64,000 nt of DNA from positions 45,686 to 109,685 of the forward strand of contig MVBO01000040.1 in NCBI GenBank assembly GCA_002261195.1. The letters run 5' to 3'. The notes under the pieces are model-generated. The model saw nothing but the letters and a program-made list of their open reading frames with translations. It did not search any database and was not told the DNA's origin. Each line of letters begins with the position of its first letter. The first letter of the stretch is position 1. Positions 1 to 12,272 of this stretch are shown here, piece after piece. Source of the stretch: Bifiguratus adelaidae. Taxonomy: Eukaryota > Mucoromycota > Endogonomycetes > Endogonales. Made by a program: the position numbers and the translations under genes.

Positions 1-864
1 GTATTGTCCTGCCAAGGGTGTTTGGGGATTAACCTTTGACGACGGCCCGTCCGCCTTTTCTCCCGCGCTCTACGCTTTCCTCAAACAATACAATAACCAA
101 AAGGCTACTTTATTTTATATCGGTGGAAATGTGGTTCAACTGCCAGATATTGCCAAGCAGGCCTGCGATGCTGGACACCGTGTCGGTGTTCATACTTGGT
201 CTCATCATCCCTCTACCTCTTTGACGAACGAGCAATTTATTGCCGAGATCAAGTATACAGAGATGGCCATCATGGAGGTGTGTGGATACAAGCCCAAATA
301 GTAAGCATGATTGTGCACATTGGATGCGGAGTTTAAGCTTGACATAGTTTCCGACCACCCTATGGTGACGTTGATAACCGAATTCGGGCCCTGGCCAAAG
401 CCATGGGATACACCACCGTCATTTGGGATCTTGATACCAACGATTGGCAAGTCGCTGACAAAACCATGAGCGCATCTAGTGTCGACAACGCGGTGAGCAA
501 ATGGATTGCAGCTGAGCCATCTGATACCACGGGTCACATCGTCCTCCAACACGAAATCTATAACGAGACGGTTGATCTCGCCATCCGAAATATACCACTC
601 TTAGCCAAGGTGTTTCAATTCCAAACGGTGGATGAGTGCCTTGGTGACAGTTATATCCAGGGTACCAATGCTACTGCCTCTAGGCCTGCGACGCTTTCCG
701 CTTCCTCTTCTTCCTTCCCTGCCGCCATTGTTGCTGCCGCCGGAGGGGCATCCGCTGTTTCCGCAACCGAATCGGCGTCGGGCTCCAAATCTGCCGCATC
801 CAACATTGTGGCTTCCTGGACGATTTTACTCGGTGCTTTCCTCTTGGCTGTAACGCGCTTTTAA
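1..864 (+). CDS. Chitin deacetylase, GPI-anchored (5' end outside window)
   Basis: Removes acetyl groups from cell-wall chitin to give chitosan, at the plasma membrane or wall. The window opens inside the NodB polysaccharide deacetylase domain. Visible motifs are TFDDGPS (metal-binding and catalytic Asp pair), HTWSH (metal His pair), RPPYGD, WDLDTNDW and VLQHE, which are the five conserved carbohydrate-esterase-4 motifs in order. One intron (301-347, gtaagc...catag) joins KPKY to FRPPYGD. After the domain comes a Ser/Ala-rich linker and a hydrophobic C-terminus (SWTILLGAFLLAV), typical of a GPI-anchor signal. The gene's 3' end converges on NBP35, leaving about 355 bp in which I see nothing else. 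Family assignment is firm; the substrate is inferred. Confidence 0.93.
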
Positions 865-1219
865 AATAAGTGTAGAAATTTAGATAGATGGTTTATACAC
901 CATTGTACAAGTTATACTGAATGCGAGCTTCAAGGGCTGGTGTTGTGATATGCATGCAAAAGTCTCTCATGACGAGGTACCTTTTGGCTGCGCGGTCGAT
1001 CCAATTGCCTGATGCGCTCATGCAATGCTGGTTTACGAGAATTGGGATCAGGACTAGATTCTTCCTCGGTTATGCAGGGAGCCAATGAGGGTTCGCAATC
1101 CAGGATTCTGGTACTCGCGCAGCCAGCGAAAATGCACAAAATATGCGAGTAGAATCTCACAGACTGAATGAAAAATGGTAGTGTACAATGTATTGGTATA
1201 AGTTGCAAGTACAATAACA

Positions 1220-2404
1220 TCATGGACACCGCTCCTTGATTTCTGGAAATCAACTGTGAGTCCCAGGTCATGCAGCATAAAGTCCTGGACACTTACTTGC
1301 TACAACTTCCAGATACCGTTGTGTTGCAATGGCATCCGGAAACTCTTCCAGGAAATTCTTTCCCTCATCACAGCATCGGGCCAACCGAGGATCCAGTGGA
1401 ATCTTGCCTAAAAGATCGATACCCAGCTCTTCACACATCTTGGATGCGCCGCCTGTGGTAGGTGGGAAGAGCAATGATTCGCCTTGGCAGTTTGGACACA
1501 CAAATCCGCTCATGTTCTCCACTACGCCCAAGATCGGTATCTTGGTCTTGCGACAGAAGTCAATTTCCTTGCGCACGTCTTGTAGTGCAACTTCTTGTGG
1601 AGTTGTGATGATGACAGCACCCGATATGCCGGAGTCCTTCAAAAAGGTGCTAAGGGAGAGATGTTCGTCGCTGGTGCCGGGTGGTGTGTCCACGACGAGA
1701 TAATCGAGCGGACCCCACTCCACATCCTTGAGAAATTGCTTGATCAGGCCATTCTTTTTTGGTCCGCGCCAAATGACTGCATCATCTGCATTGGGCAACA
1801 GAAAACCAATGGACATAACGCAAAGGTTGTCTTGCACATACACCGGTTGCCATCCAGATGCAGAAGAGTGAATCTGCTCGCCCTCCAAGCCCATAATCTT
1901 AGGAATCGATGGTCCACAAATATCGACATCCATCACGCCAACTTGCGTTTCCTTGTAATCGTCATCTCCTTCATCAACGTCCTCCGGTGTATAAGCAAGC
2001 GCAAAAGACAGTTGGGAGCTGAATGATGACTTTCCCACACCTCCCTTTCCAGAGAGAACGAGTATCTTGTGTCTGACACTTTGCATGCGAGCGTTGATGA
2101 GCGGAATAGCTACAGAACGGAACGGTTGGCTTGAATTCGCCACGTCATGTCGCCTAGACTTACCTGGATCAGGTCCTTTGGGCGTAGTCGCGCATATTGT
2201 TTGGTTCGGACACCCGGCGCAAGCGTCTGCTTTCCCAGCTGCTTGAGATTCTGGACCCTAATGTAATCGGCAAAACTAGTGAGTTGTCTTTTCGCTCGAA
2301 AACATCTTGCTACACGCTTTATAACTTACAGGACAGTGCTCTGGAGCGTCCTCGGGTATATTTCCTTGCACTGGCGCCTGTATCAGTACTTCTGTAGCAG
2401 ACAT
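1220..2404 (-). CDS. NBP35: Cytosolic Fe-S cluster assembly scaffold NBP35
   Basis: P-loop ATPase of the cytosolic iron-sulfur assembly machinery, partner of CFD1. Four exons (2404-2330, 2257-2164, 2109-1297, 1242-1220) give 334 residues with frame kept at every junction. Exons 1-2 create the diagnostic N-terminal C-x13-C-x2-C-x5-C iron-sulfur motif (EHCP ... [12 protein letters not shown]), which separates NBP35 from CFD1. Exon 3 holds GKGGVGKSS (Walker A variant), [10 protein letters not shown] and the C-terminal CPNC pair that binds the bridging cluster. The last exon encodes KIKERCP and a TGA stop. An ATG at the head of the long exon-3 frame lies in intron 2 and is not the start. Confidence 0.95.
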
Positions 2405-2595
2405 GGAGTGAATCGCCACAAGACAAGAAGCAAGATGTCAGCTCAGCGATGAAACCAGAAAAGGAAATCCGTTCGCGACCAATCAAATTGCACGAAAATT
2501 CGTTTGTTCGCAATTGGAGACAACACACGCGAAGCATCATACTTGATTTATTCGCTCTGGGTTTGTCATTGGCAAAGCATAATCCATATGGTTTG

Positions 2596-3243
2596 TTAGA
2601 TTTTGACGGCGAGTTGTTCTCGAATGAGGAGCGCAATACGAAGCTGCAAGCGAGCGTACTCTGCCAAAGTTGGATCCACTAATACATCGTTGAACAACTG
2701 TCTCACGATAGCAGATGTATGTGCATCTTCGATGCCGAGCTCTACTATAACCGGCAAAGAACCTTGATTTGCTTTTGTACGCACCTCCCATGATAACATG
2801 CGTGTTAGTGTCTCGATCTCGACTTCAGTCAAAGTTCGAAAGGAAGCCCTCAAAATTCAGAAATATTTGCTCGTCTGCTTGTACCGCCAGCTGTACTTTA
2901 AGCCAGTTTCCACTTGTCATGTCAGGCTTGTCCGGCAATACTCGTTGAAAGGTGTACATTGGCGCCAGTAACATCGATAGCACCTCAAGTTTTCCTCGAG
3001 ATGATTGCTAGAGTTCCAACACGCTGGCGTACCGGACCTTCTTGCAGTCGAAGGTAGATACCAAAAGTGACTTGAAGCAGCTCAACTGCACCAGCGCTCT
3101 CCGTGGCTGATGGATTGGAACCTCTCAAACGGACTGCGCCATGCCTACTGTTTCTAAGATCCCCTGAGGCGCTCAGGCGAAGTGAAAGAAGCGAATTGCA
3201 GTCGCTTTGTATTCCAATGTACCGTCTTTCCGAACTTCTCAAG
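2596..3243 (-). pseudogene. Decayed coding remnant, family not recognised
   Basis: On the minus strand three protein-like stretches follow one another in different frames: one containing VELLQVTFGIYLRLQEGP, then EVLSMLLAPMYTFQRVLPD and VQADEQIFLNFEGFLSNF, then VIVELGIEDAHTSAIVRQL to a TAA stop. The composition looks like a folded protein rather than random sequence. No pair of consensus splice sites joins the pieces, so this looks like a gene broken by two frame changes. I do not recognise the family. It lies upstream of NBP35 and partly overlaps a second remnant on the opposite strand. The true 5' limit is unclear. Confidence 0.4.
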
Positions 3244-4031
3244 GGACTATACGTCCCGTGGGTTCAGCCGGAGCTCCAAGTAGGATGCGACCTTGTCGGC
3301 GTTGTGTCACCCAGACTTGGAGCAAGCGGTTCTGTCGCGGTCCATGCAAATTTTGTCTATCAGATCGGAACAAGCGAGGCGGAGGAACCTTACAACACAA
3401 CAGATCTGTTCAGCACACTCGGAAAGCGTAGCGAAAGAGCACTTTGGGATATGCGAACAAACTCGACCGTCAAGACAGCTTTAACAATGGACTACCCTGG
3501 AGTCATCCCCAATTTGGTCGCGTATTTAGGAGTTGAACATTGCAAGGGAGAGACTATCGAGGAGGGAGGTTACCGACCTGCAATCAATGTTTCAGCCAGA
3601 AATTCAAGCCCGATGCGACTTCGTTGACATTGCGCCCCCCAAAAGGAAAAACAGCGAAAGATATCTGGTAGTGGTCCAAGCCAAGTTTAGGGACCAATTC
3701 AGAGACAGCGAAGTTCACCGGCTTACGGAGCGACAAATCCTTTCAAAGCGAATTATAACAAGAGCTCGCAGAACGTGATCCAGACGTGTACAACCAAAAA
3801 CAGCCGTGTCAAGGATGCCGTTACCGGCGGATACAATGGCATCATTCGGGTGTTATTCGGCTACCCACGTTAGCTGAGTTCTCCATACTTCGATGGCAAC
3901 AAGCACGCTCCGGAGTGTTATTCGACGAAGGAGATTTAGATTTTTTCGACGCCTTGAAGGTCTCTGATCCCCTCATTTCTGCATCGTCTGAGCATCAAGC
4001 GCAAGCTCAAAAAGGCACACCCAGCGACTGA
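3180..4031 (+). pseudogene. Degraded fossil with a duplicated PExQxxCD...F motif
   Basis: Broken protein-like text spread over several frames, with several breaks. Two segments resemble each other: one around QPELQVGCDLVGV...SVAVHANF (about 3270-3355) and one around QPEIQARCDFVDI...YLVVVQAKF (about 3582-3690). The second has a D...QxK pattern that recalls PD-(D/E)xK nuclease folds, which occur in some eukaryotic nuclease-type effectors; this link is speculation from a short pattern. I treat the whole stretch as an old, non-functional remnant. It may be one gene with an internal duplication or two decayed copies. Confidence 0.35.
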
Positions 4032-4657
4032 AGTGGAGGAATGCACCCACATGGAACGTTCTGATGAACCTGCAGAGTCCTCAACCCGAGCAGCCAAAAA
4101 AACGAGGCGCGAATAGCGTGTTGAAAGACTGTTCATGGATTTTCTTACTTTTCGCTTAGTGCTGTCTCATTCTATCAGTACCTAATTATATCTCCTTCTT
4201 CCACCTTCCATGCTATCCATATACGAAAGATCCGTAGTAAGCAGTTTCGTACTGGACACAATTCAAAATCTTCACCTTACCACTCGTTTTGATGTTGTGC
4301 AATGACCGGTTTAGAGGGACACGGCCAGCATCGGCGTGCAACATCCTCGGTATGATCGTGATAACCTGTGATCGGCAAATAGAGCTACTCGGTTCTGACT
4401 TGCGAATGCTGCTTTTGGACCCTACCAAGATCAATGTCCGGGATTGCTCAAATAGTCTCGACGCAAAGAGCACGAATAATGAGTGCTTCCGACTCGCGAT
4501 ATTTTGTATACATCGCGAAAGCACCGGCATCGCCATTTTTAACAAACTGCTGATCGCTTACATCGCCTTTATCGTTCTTCATCCACTATGCACGTTTCCA
4601 CGTTGGCTCCGCAGCTTGGCTTCTAGAGGAATTCCTATTTTGGCATCACACACGGTC

Positions 4658-6273
4658 ATGTTCAAACCTCGCATTCGGTCGTTTTTGAGCCTGCATGAGG
4701 CACAGTCAGAGCTTGCACAACGGCGAGTACGTGTGTTGACTTACAATGTAAGTTTTATGTGGCAGATCTCCTTCCGCTTCAGCACTTGTACACAGCTTCG
4801 TTAACCTGACTACACATTCTTCTTGCTTATTCTTCACTCGTAACAGGTACTGGCGCAGAACCTTGTTCACCGTGAGCTGTTTCCCTCAAGTGGGAATGAG
4901 CTCAAATGGGTAAGCTACTGCGACCTTCAGGTACTTGCTCCTGCTCGGAGACTGACCGCTTGTGCAGAAACACCGAAAGCGGATGATCCTCGATGAGATC
5001 ATAGCGTACGACGCCGATATCGCATGCTTACAAGGTTAGAATTAGAAAACATGCGACACGCATGCAATTTCTCGCGCTAATCGCCTATTCTCTTTGCTTA
5101 CAGAGCTGGATCATGTTGAGGACTTTTATGGTCAAGAGTTTGCCAAAGTTGGGTAGGTGCTGGAACACGGATCGTATAATGCGAGCAGATGCAAAACTGA
5201 ATGTCGAAACTAGATATGAGGTAGAGCTGGCAAAGCATGAGAGCAAAAAGCATGGTTAGCCAACCTCTACGCAACTCTGCGGACTTCTTACCATTTATGC
5301 AGGACTCGCCATACTGTATAAGCCGGACATCTTCGCATTGACGAAAAGAACGGTCATCGAATATGACAAGGATATGGTTTTTGGTCCACCAACTCAGCTT
5401 ACCGGAAACATTGCGCTTATACTCTCATTACGATTCAAAAGCAATAAAGATGGGATGCAAGATGCTGATCAGCCCATGTCGGGATTGGTGGTCGGCACTA
5501 CGCACCTTTGGTGGCAGCCAGAGACATTTTATGAGCGCGCACGGCAAGCCTGCACCTATGTCTACCGTTGCGACGAAGTGGCACGGCAGCCAGATAACGA
5601 AACAAGCTCGCGGTGGCCGTGCCTCGCCACAGGAGGTAAGTCTGATCGCAACAGACTGGCTTACATTCAAGTCATATACTGAGAATGTCTAGATTTCAAT
5701 AGCGATCCAGTAGATCCAACATACGCTGTCATTACAAAGACAATGATGCTTGATACGCAGCGCTCGTGGCTTGGCTGGTCACGAAAAGTACCCCGCCAGC
5801 GTCGATTCGATATCCTCCTCGCGAACCACGGGCCTCACAGGGGCATGGCGCCTACGACAGACGAGGATGAAGTCGCTGTTGATATGAAGGAGACCGATAC
5901 CGTACCTGCCAAGGCAGCAGATGAAGAACCGATATACATTGGTGATCTCAAAGACGAAGATTTGCCCAGTCTAGAAGAGTTCTTGAACTTGGCTGCCAAG
6001 CTGCCTAAATGTCACAGTCTCTATCAACAATACGCATCGGTAGATCCAACGATGGCTCGGGATATTGGAGAGCCTTTACATACAAACTATACCGTCTTCT
6101 ACAAGGGAACATTAGACTACCTGATGGTCATTGACGATCAGCCGATACCCTCCATTACACCTGTCTCTCTTTTATCGATACCGAATGCTACAGAGCTTGG
6201 GGAAGGATTGCCCAACGCTGCTTTTGGCAGTGATCATGTAGCCATAGCCGCCGAAATAATGATTCGGAAATGA
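4658..6273 (+). CDS. NGL2-like endonuclease/exonuclease/phosphatase-family RNase (CCR4 superfamily)
   Basis: Mg-dependent nuclease of the CCR4/nocturnin/NGL group; yeast Ngl2 trims the 3' end of 5.8S rRNA precursor. Seven exons (4658-4747, 4847-4909, 4968-5034, 5104-5152, 5214-5254, 5303-5635, 5693-6273) add up to 407 residues in one frame. Motifs in order: RVRVLTYN near the N-terminus, IACLQELDHVEDFY (metal-binding Glu), GTTHLWWQPE with the catalytic His, ATGDFNSDPVDPTY (Asp/Asn pair), and C-terminal SDHVAI. An upstream in-frame ATG exists near 4289, but the residues it adds look non-homologous, so I chose 4658. An acidic linker of about 80 residues lies before the last motif. Which NGL paralogue this is cannot be fixed. 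Confidence 0.85.
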
Positions 6274-6333
6274 AAGCCAGCTACCAATGTTATTGATGCC
6301 TGTTCTTCCGCGAGTTACGTTGAGTCTGCACAT

Positions 6334-6591
6334 TTATTCATGTCTCATCGGAACAATCGCATTCAGAAAATGAGTCGCAATCAGTAACAGAAGATACATG
6401 AACAATGTGAACATGAAATAGAGCTGTAGGCTTGTTGATAAATCCTCAAAGCCATTCCTCTTTGCGACATTGGACCTTAATGACCAGTCTGATTGGTCAC
6501 AAGGCTGAACGGCCGGTATGAAGTTCTCCAGAATTCTGCTCGGCAGGATCTTTCCGAAAAGTGACCCTGATGAGGTAGGATCATCGTCCAT
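6334..6591 (-). CDS. Possible small tail-anchored membrane protein
   Basis: An ATG-started frame of 85 codons with an acidic N-terminus (MDDDPTSSGS) and one strongly hydrophobic segment near the C-terminus (LYFMFTLFMYLLLLIATHFL) followed by a short charged tail. This layout fits a tail-anchored protein. No family is recognised, and it could be a chance frame or a terminal exon of a larger gene. It lies 60 bp beyond the stop of the convergent NGL2-like gene. Confidence 0.25.
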   Translation of the reverse strand: MDDDPTSSGSLFGKILPSRILENFIPAVQPCDQSDWSLRSNVAKRNGFEDLSTSLQLYFMFTLFMYLLLLIATHFLNAIVPMRHE

Positions 6592-6660
6592 GTCTCTGCA
6601 TCACCGTCTTGCCGTAATGATTGCCGCTGCTTATCTCACTCTTGAATCTTAAACCACCAA

Positions 6661-7167
6661 ATGAAAGACGATTGGCTCATTGATAAGTGCTACCAATGCG
6701 TTTGGCGTGCCCTTGAGAAGGCAATGAATCCCGACTATAATAACCACATTTCCTCCCGTTTGAACATCGGTTGGTAACCCAGTGAAATGATATTGCAATT
6801 ATAACTGATCCAATTGCCTGATAGACGTTGTAGTTGCCAACCTTGTAGAACCATGACTTGTTCGAGATGTTGTTCAAGCGGTGTACGACACATTCGTATT
6901 GGAATCGGGTTTGACAAGCTCATCTTCGAGCGTTTGGAAGGCTTCCAAGTGTGAGTTTTTGTTCCTTAGCCACCTCTCGATGATATAGTTGCGAAATCAG
7001 GATCGGTCAAGTTTGTCTTGCAGCTCCGTTCCATCTATGTGGTATTCTCACAGATAGCCCGAGACTTCCTGAGCCGCGTTGAAGCCATTTGTGCCACGAG
7101 GGATGTCTTCGGATGTGTGTGGAATAGCCATGCGACTTCGTGTGGTCCACGGCGGACTTCACGATGA
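6661..7167 (+). other. Possible unassigned multi-exon gene or remnant
   Basis: Protein-like text starts at an ATG (6661, MKDDWLIDKCYQCVWRAL). It can be joined through a GT-AG intron near 6768 to DVVQAVYDTFVLESG, and through another near 6955 to a long segment containing VKFVLQLRSIYVVFSQIA and DFLSRVEAICATRDVF, ending at a TGA (7165-7167). The first acceptor choice is ambiguous: the nearer one leaves an in-frame stop. No known family is recognised. Sequence from here to 8071 holds further short open stretches (for example about 7560-7708, rich in K/Q/E/R) that I cannot join to it. It may be a lineage-specific gene or a decaying one. Confidence 0.3.
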
Positions 7168-8071
7168 AGTCCTATTCCACATGCGACCACGAGAAGCTGA
7201 CTGGGATTCCCTGGTAGATTGACTGCATTGCGATGCAATAAGGCGGCGTCGCGCTATCGGTTTTGCTGGTGGAGGTGAACAGTAATTCCTCTGATTCCTC
7301 CGAAATCAAGGCATTTGGCGACGTCGATCACTGTTCATATTCTGCGACCATGTTGGAGTGAGTCTGGTTTCGAGTCTGATTATTGTTCGGCATCTGAATT
7401 CCTCGGTATCCAGGTCACGAAGTCAAGACGAAAGCCTTCGTAAGAGGAACATGGCCTTGATATGTCCCCATGTGTTGAGCCTCGCATTAATTGTGCCTGA
7501 GATTCGTTGGCTCTCCATACGATTGTTTCTCGATTTGCCAACCCTTGTCGGCACATGTAAGATGATTACCAAGTTAATTAAGAGGCAGCAAGCGTACAAA
7601 GATGCCATGTCATCGAAGCAAGAACAAGAGAGGCGAAGAATACAAGAAGCGTGTAGATATTTATTCTTTATTTTGCAGACATCATTCAATTGGATCATAA
7701 TAGATTGAATGTTAGTTAACATGCGCGGAAAGTGGTCCATGAAAGGTGGATTTTCGGATAGGATTGGATTTGCCTCTCCATCCTCTGTCAAGGGAGGTTA
7801 GCGCCATCTTGCTTTTCAATCTTCCCTCTTCACTCTGTGAGTATACACAGCCTTGCCTTCAACTACTTTTGCAGTTGACAGATGGCTGATCACGCCAATG
7901 GTGCAACAAACCTGTTCTCAAGTGATTGGGTCTAGGGAAAGATGTCATGCCGAATTATCGACACAGTAAATTGAATGTCAAACACAGCTGCTGGAGTGAT
8001 CAAATGTATTTTGTTCCTGCTCGGCATTGACGTCTATGACTAAGTGATCCTCACTATCTCTATCGTACACA
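7168..8071. other. Unresolved intergenic stretch
   Basis: About 900 bp without a gene I can support. A plus-strand frame at 7358-7708 ends in an AT-rich tail and matches nothing known to me. The right part should hold the 3' untranslated region and polyadenylation signals of the ADE6 gene, which ends at 8072. Confidence 0.5.
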
Positions 8072-11000
8072 TTAGGCTTGCTGTTGGGCAACCCAAACAC
8101 GCGCATTTCTAAATATGCGCAACCATGGTCCGTCCTCGCCCCATGTCTCATTGGGCGGATACCACGAGTTGGCCTCCTTGCTGGTAATACGTTCCGGGTG
8201 AGGCATCATGATCAAGTTGCGGCCATTGGGTGTTTGCACACCGGCAATACCCAGAGGTGAGCCATTTGGATTGTAGGGATATTGCTGCGTGGGTTGTCCG
8301 TAATTGTCTACATATCGAACCGCAATGAGACCGTCTTGAATGACTGTCAAATCGGTGGATTTGCGGAATTCGGCGCGACCTTCACCGTGGGCAACCACAA
8401 TAGGGAACTTGGAGCCGAGCATGTCCCTCAAAAAGACAGAAGTTGTCTTGGCACTCGTATCTACCACTTCCACCATGCAGTATCTTGCTTCGTATTGCTC
8501 ACTTTCGTTGCGCATAAAGTTGGGCCATGATTCCGCTCCAGGTATAACTTCATGGAGTTGACTCATGAATTGACAACCGTTACACACGCCAAGAGCAAAC
8601 GTGTCTTGCCGAGCATTGAAGAAATCCTCAAACTCCTTCTTTGCCTTTTCGTGTAACAAGATGGACTTGGCCCAACCGGAACCGGCGCCGAGAACGTCAC
8701 CATAGGAGAAACCACCGCAGGCGGCAATGCCTACAAAATCCTTCAATGTCACCGCACCAGAAATGATATCGGACATGTGCACGTCCACAGCATTGAAACC
8801 AGCACGGAAAAATGCGTAGGCCATTTCCACATGCCCGTTGACGCCTTGATCGCGAAGAATGGCAACATTTGGGCGTTGTTCCCTAGGCACCTTGAGGAAA
8901 GGTTGAGTGATATCCTCAGCGGGATCGAATGTGAGCTGATAGGAGAGTCCAGGGTTCTTGGCGTCTTTGATGTTTTCAAATTCTTGCATTGCGCAATCAG
9001 CGTTATCTCGGATCGATTGCATCCAGTACGATGTCTCGGACCACATTCGTTGCAAATCTGTCCGCGTGGATGAAAAAACGTCGACATCGCCGTTGCGAAT
9101 ACGCAATGAATCTTCTTGAGTGACGTGGCCAAGAGGGTAAACGTGACGTTCGGAAAGACCAGCTTGCACAAAGACCTTTTTGAGATTGTCGAGTTGAGAC
9201 GAAGCAACTTGAACAACGGCACCGAGCTCTTCATTAAACAATCCGCTCATGATGTCTTCCTTTACTATGGCGGCAATATCGAGATCAGCGCCTGCATGTC
9301 CAGCAAACAACATCTCTGCGACGGTGGCAAACAGACCACCATCCGAGCGGTCATGGTAAGCGAGGATGAGATCATTGTTCTTGCGTGCTTCTTGCACTGC
9401 GTTTAAAAAAGCTTTGATCATGACTGGATCTTCAACGTCGGGAGCTTCTTTGCCGATTTGCTTGTATACTTGAGCCAAAGCAGAACCACCGAGACGCTGG
9501 CGGCCAGCAGCGAGATCAATAAAGACGAGACAGGTATCAACAATATCTGTACGCAGAACTGGCGTGAGCGTCTTATGTATGTTGTCTACAGGTGCGAATC
9601 CTGTGATGATGAGCGACATGGGAGCGGTCACCTCTTTGTCTTGCTTGTCTTCCTTCCACTTCATCTTCATTGACATGGAATCTTTGCCAACAGGGATGGA
9701 AATGCCAAGAGCGGGACAAAGTTCCATGCCGACAGCTTGAACAGCTTCGTAGAGACCAGCACCTTCACCATCATGGTTAGCCGCGCTCATCCAGTTGGCG
9801 GAAAGTCTGATGCGTGAAATGGAGGAAACATTCGCGGCGACAAGGTTCGTCAAGCATTCGGCAACAGCCATGCGAGCTGCTGCGCCATAAGAGAGCAGGG
9901 CAAGTGGGGTACGTTCTCCCATCGCCATCGCTTCACCAGTGATGATCTCGGGTCCGTAAGCAGATGCTGTGACGCAGACATCGGCCACCGGAACTTGCCA
10001 AGGTCCGACGAATTGATCTCTGGCAACAAGACCAGTGACAGATCGATCTCCGATGGTGATGAGGAAAGACTTCGATCCAACGGATGGAAGGTGCAAGACA
10101 CGGTCGACAGCATTCTTGAGAGCCTCCTCTTGACTTAAAACGTTGGGAAGATAGGATTTGAGGGAGGTATCGAAAGGCAATCGCGGTGCTACAACGGTTT
10201 CAGTTCGGCGAGACATCTTGGGAGGTTTGCCGAACAAGATGGACATGGGAAGATCAATGGGTGTGTTGTTCAATAACTCGTCGGTGACAATAAGTCGTTG
10301 CTCTTCGGTAGCTTCGCCAACGACAGCGTAAGGACAACGCTCTCGTTCGCACATAGCTTTGAATTCGTCGACGCGGTCAGGGCCAACAGCGAGTACGTAT
10401 CGTTCCTGAGCCTCGTTACACCAGATCTCCATAGGTGACATTCCCGGATCATCGTTATTGACTCTTCGAAGCTCAATTTTGGCACCAAGGTCGCAATCAT
10501 GCACGATTTCGGGTAGAGCATTAGACAAGCCACCGGCACCGACATCGTGAATGGATTGAATGGGGTTCTTCTCTCCTAGTGCTGTGCAAGCATCGATGAC
10601 CTGCTGGCAACGGCGTTGCATTTCCGGATTGTCGCGTTGCACGGATGCAAAATCGAGAGCAGCTGTGCTCTGACCAGAGGTCATTGACGAAGCTGCACCA
10701 CCGCCAAGTCCGATAAGCATGCACGGACCGCCTAATACAATCAATCTGGCTCCAGGAATGATGGGCTTTTTGAGAACATGGGCAGGTCGCACAGTACCCA
10801 TGCCACCGGCGATCATGATTGGCTTGTGATAACCGCGAATTTCAGTCTCGTTGCTGCCAACAGGTACCTCTTCGCAGAAGGTCCGGAAATAGCCGGTCAA
10901 AGCCGGTCGCCCAAACTCGTTATTGAATGCAGCTCCACCAAGTGGACCTTCAATCATGATATCCAATGCCGAAGCCACATGTGATGGCTTGCCGTAATCT

Positions 11001-12216
11001 GTCTCCCAAGGTTGTTTGTGACCCGGGATGAGCAAGTTGGAGACAGAGAATCCCACAAGTCCAGCTTTTGGCTTGCTACCCTGCCCGACGGCTCCTTCGT
11101 CTCTGATTTCACCACCAGATCCGGTAGCAGCTCCAGGGAATGGAGAGACAGCGGTGGGATGATTATGTGTTTCGACCTGAGTTGATATCAGGGTCATATC
11201 AACGGCAGAGCCAGACTAGCTGTACATACCTTGGTGACAATATGTACATCTTCCTCATACCAGTCATACTTTTGCCCCAGAGCGCGGTTTGGTGCAAATC
11301 GAGTTGCCTTGTAACCCTCAAGCACGGCAGCATTGTCCGAATAGGCCGATAGAGTACCTTCCGGTCGCAATTTGTGTGTGTTCTTGATCATTTGAAAGAG
11401 GGACATGGGCTTCTTTTCACCATCAATGGTCCAATCGGCACCAAAAATCTTGTGACGGCAATGCTCCGAGTTGACTTGGGCAAACATGAACAACTCGACG
11501 TCGGTGGGATTGCGAAGAAGAGCATCGTCTTGACCAACGAATGCCTCAACTAAATAGTCAATCTCGTCTTCTGCAAGAGCCAAACCGAGCTCCTTGTTGG
11601 CCATGACCAGCTTCTCGCGAGCTGCAACAGTATCTTTGCTCTTCAAGTCTTCACCAACCAATTCCACAAAGGTCAATGGCTTCGGCTCGCCCTTCTGGAA
11701 GATAACTTCGTGACCGGGAAGCTCTCGCAACAATTGCTGAGTCATTCGATCGTGCAGCAAGTGAGAGAAAGCGCTCAATTCATCGTCGAAAAGCTTGGAT
11801 CCGTCCTTGGTCTGAATAACATATACCGTACCCCGCTCAATGCGGTCCACCACATCCTTCAAATTGCACAAATGCGCAATGTTGGTGGCCTTTGAGGACC
11901 AAGGCGAAATACTGCCAGTGCGAGGAACAACCACCAGGAAGGTCGCGTCTTGCTTGTGTCCACCCTGTGCAATAAATTTCTTGATTGACTCGGCATGCTC
12001 ACTGGCATCCTTGGTCAACGCTTTCGAGCCATAGGAAAGAACACTGTCGAGCACTTTGCGAGTCGAAGCCTCGTTCAAATTGCCCTCATTTCCGCAGACA
12101 AGGTGAATATAGAGTCCAGCTACATCGCTAACGTTGGGCGCGATGCTTTGAATGTTGCATAAGAGACTGGCTCGCTTAAAGTCCGACAATGCGGACGAGC
12201 CAGGTAGGATGAGCAT
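8072..12216 (-). CDS. ADE6: Phosphoribosylformylglycinamidine synthase (FGAM synthase)
   Basis: Catalyses step 4 of de novo purine synthesis, FGAR + ATP + glutamine to FGAM, in the cytosol. Two exons (12216-11230 and 11176-8072) separated by a 53-nt intron encode 1,363 residues, the usual size of the eukaryotic large-type enzyme. It starts [13 protein letters not shown], like other fungal homologues; a longer frame upstream has no ATG. Across the intron HIVTK joins [16 protein letters not shown], the substrate loop. The C-terminal glutaminase domain shows the nucleophile in [18 protein letters not shown] and MPHPER. The stop of EXO84, on the same strand, is only 56 bp upstream. ADE5,7, which supplies the preceding and following steps, lies 4 kb away. 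Confidence 0.98.
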
Positions 12217-12272
12217 GGTCAAAAGCGCTGCCAAAATTTACGAGTGGCTTAGATTTATTGTTGTTCTGTGAG

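Noticed and set aside
1270-2026. Long plus-strand frames opposite NBP35
   Set aside because: Antisense shadows of a well-supported minus-strand gene; no motif content.
7358-7708. Plus-strand frame with KQEQERRRIQEA
   Set aside because: Low-complexity charged stretch followed by AT-rich sequence; could not be joined to the upstream candidate exons.
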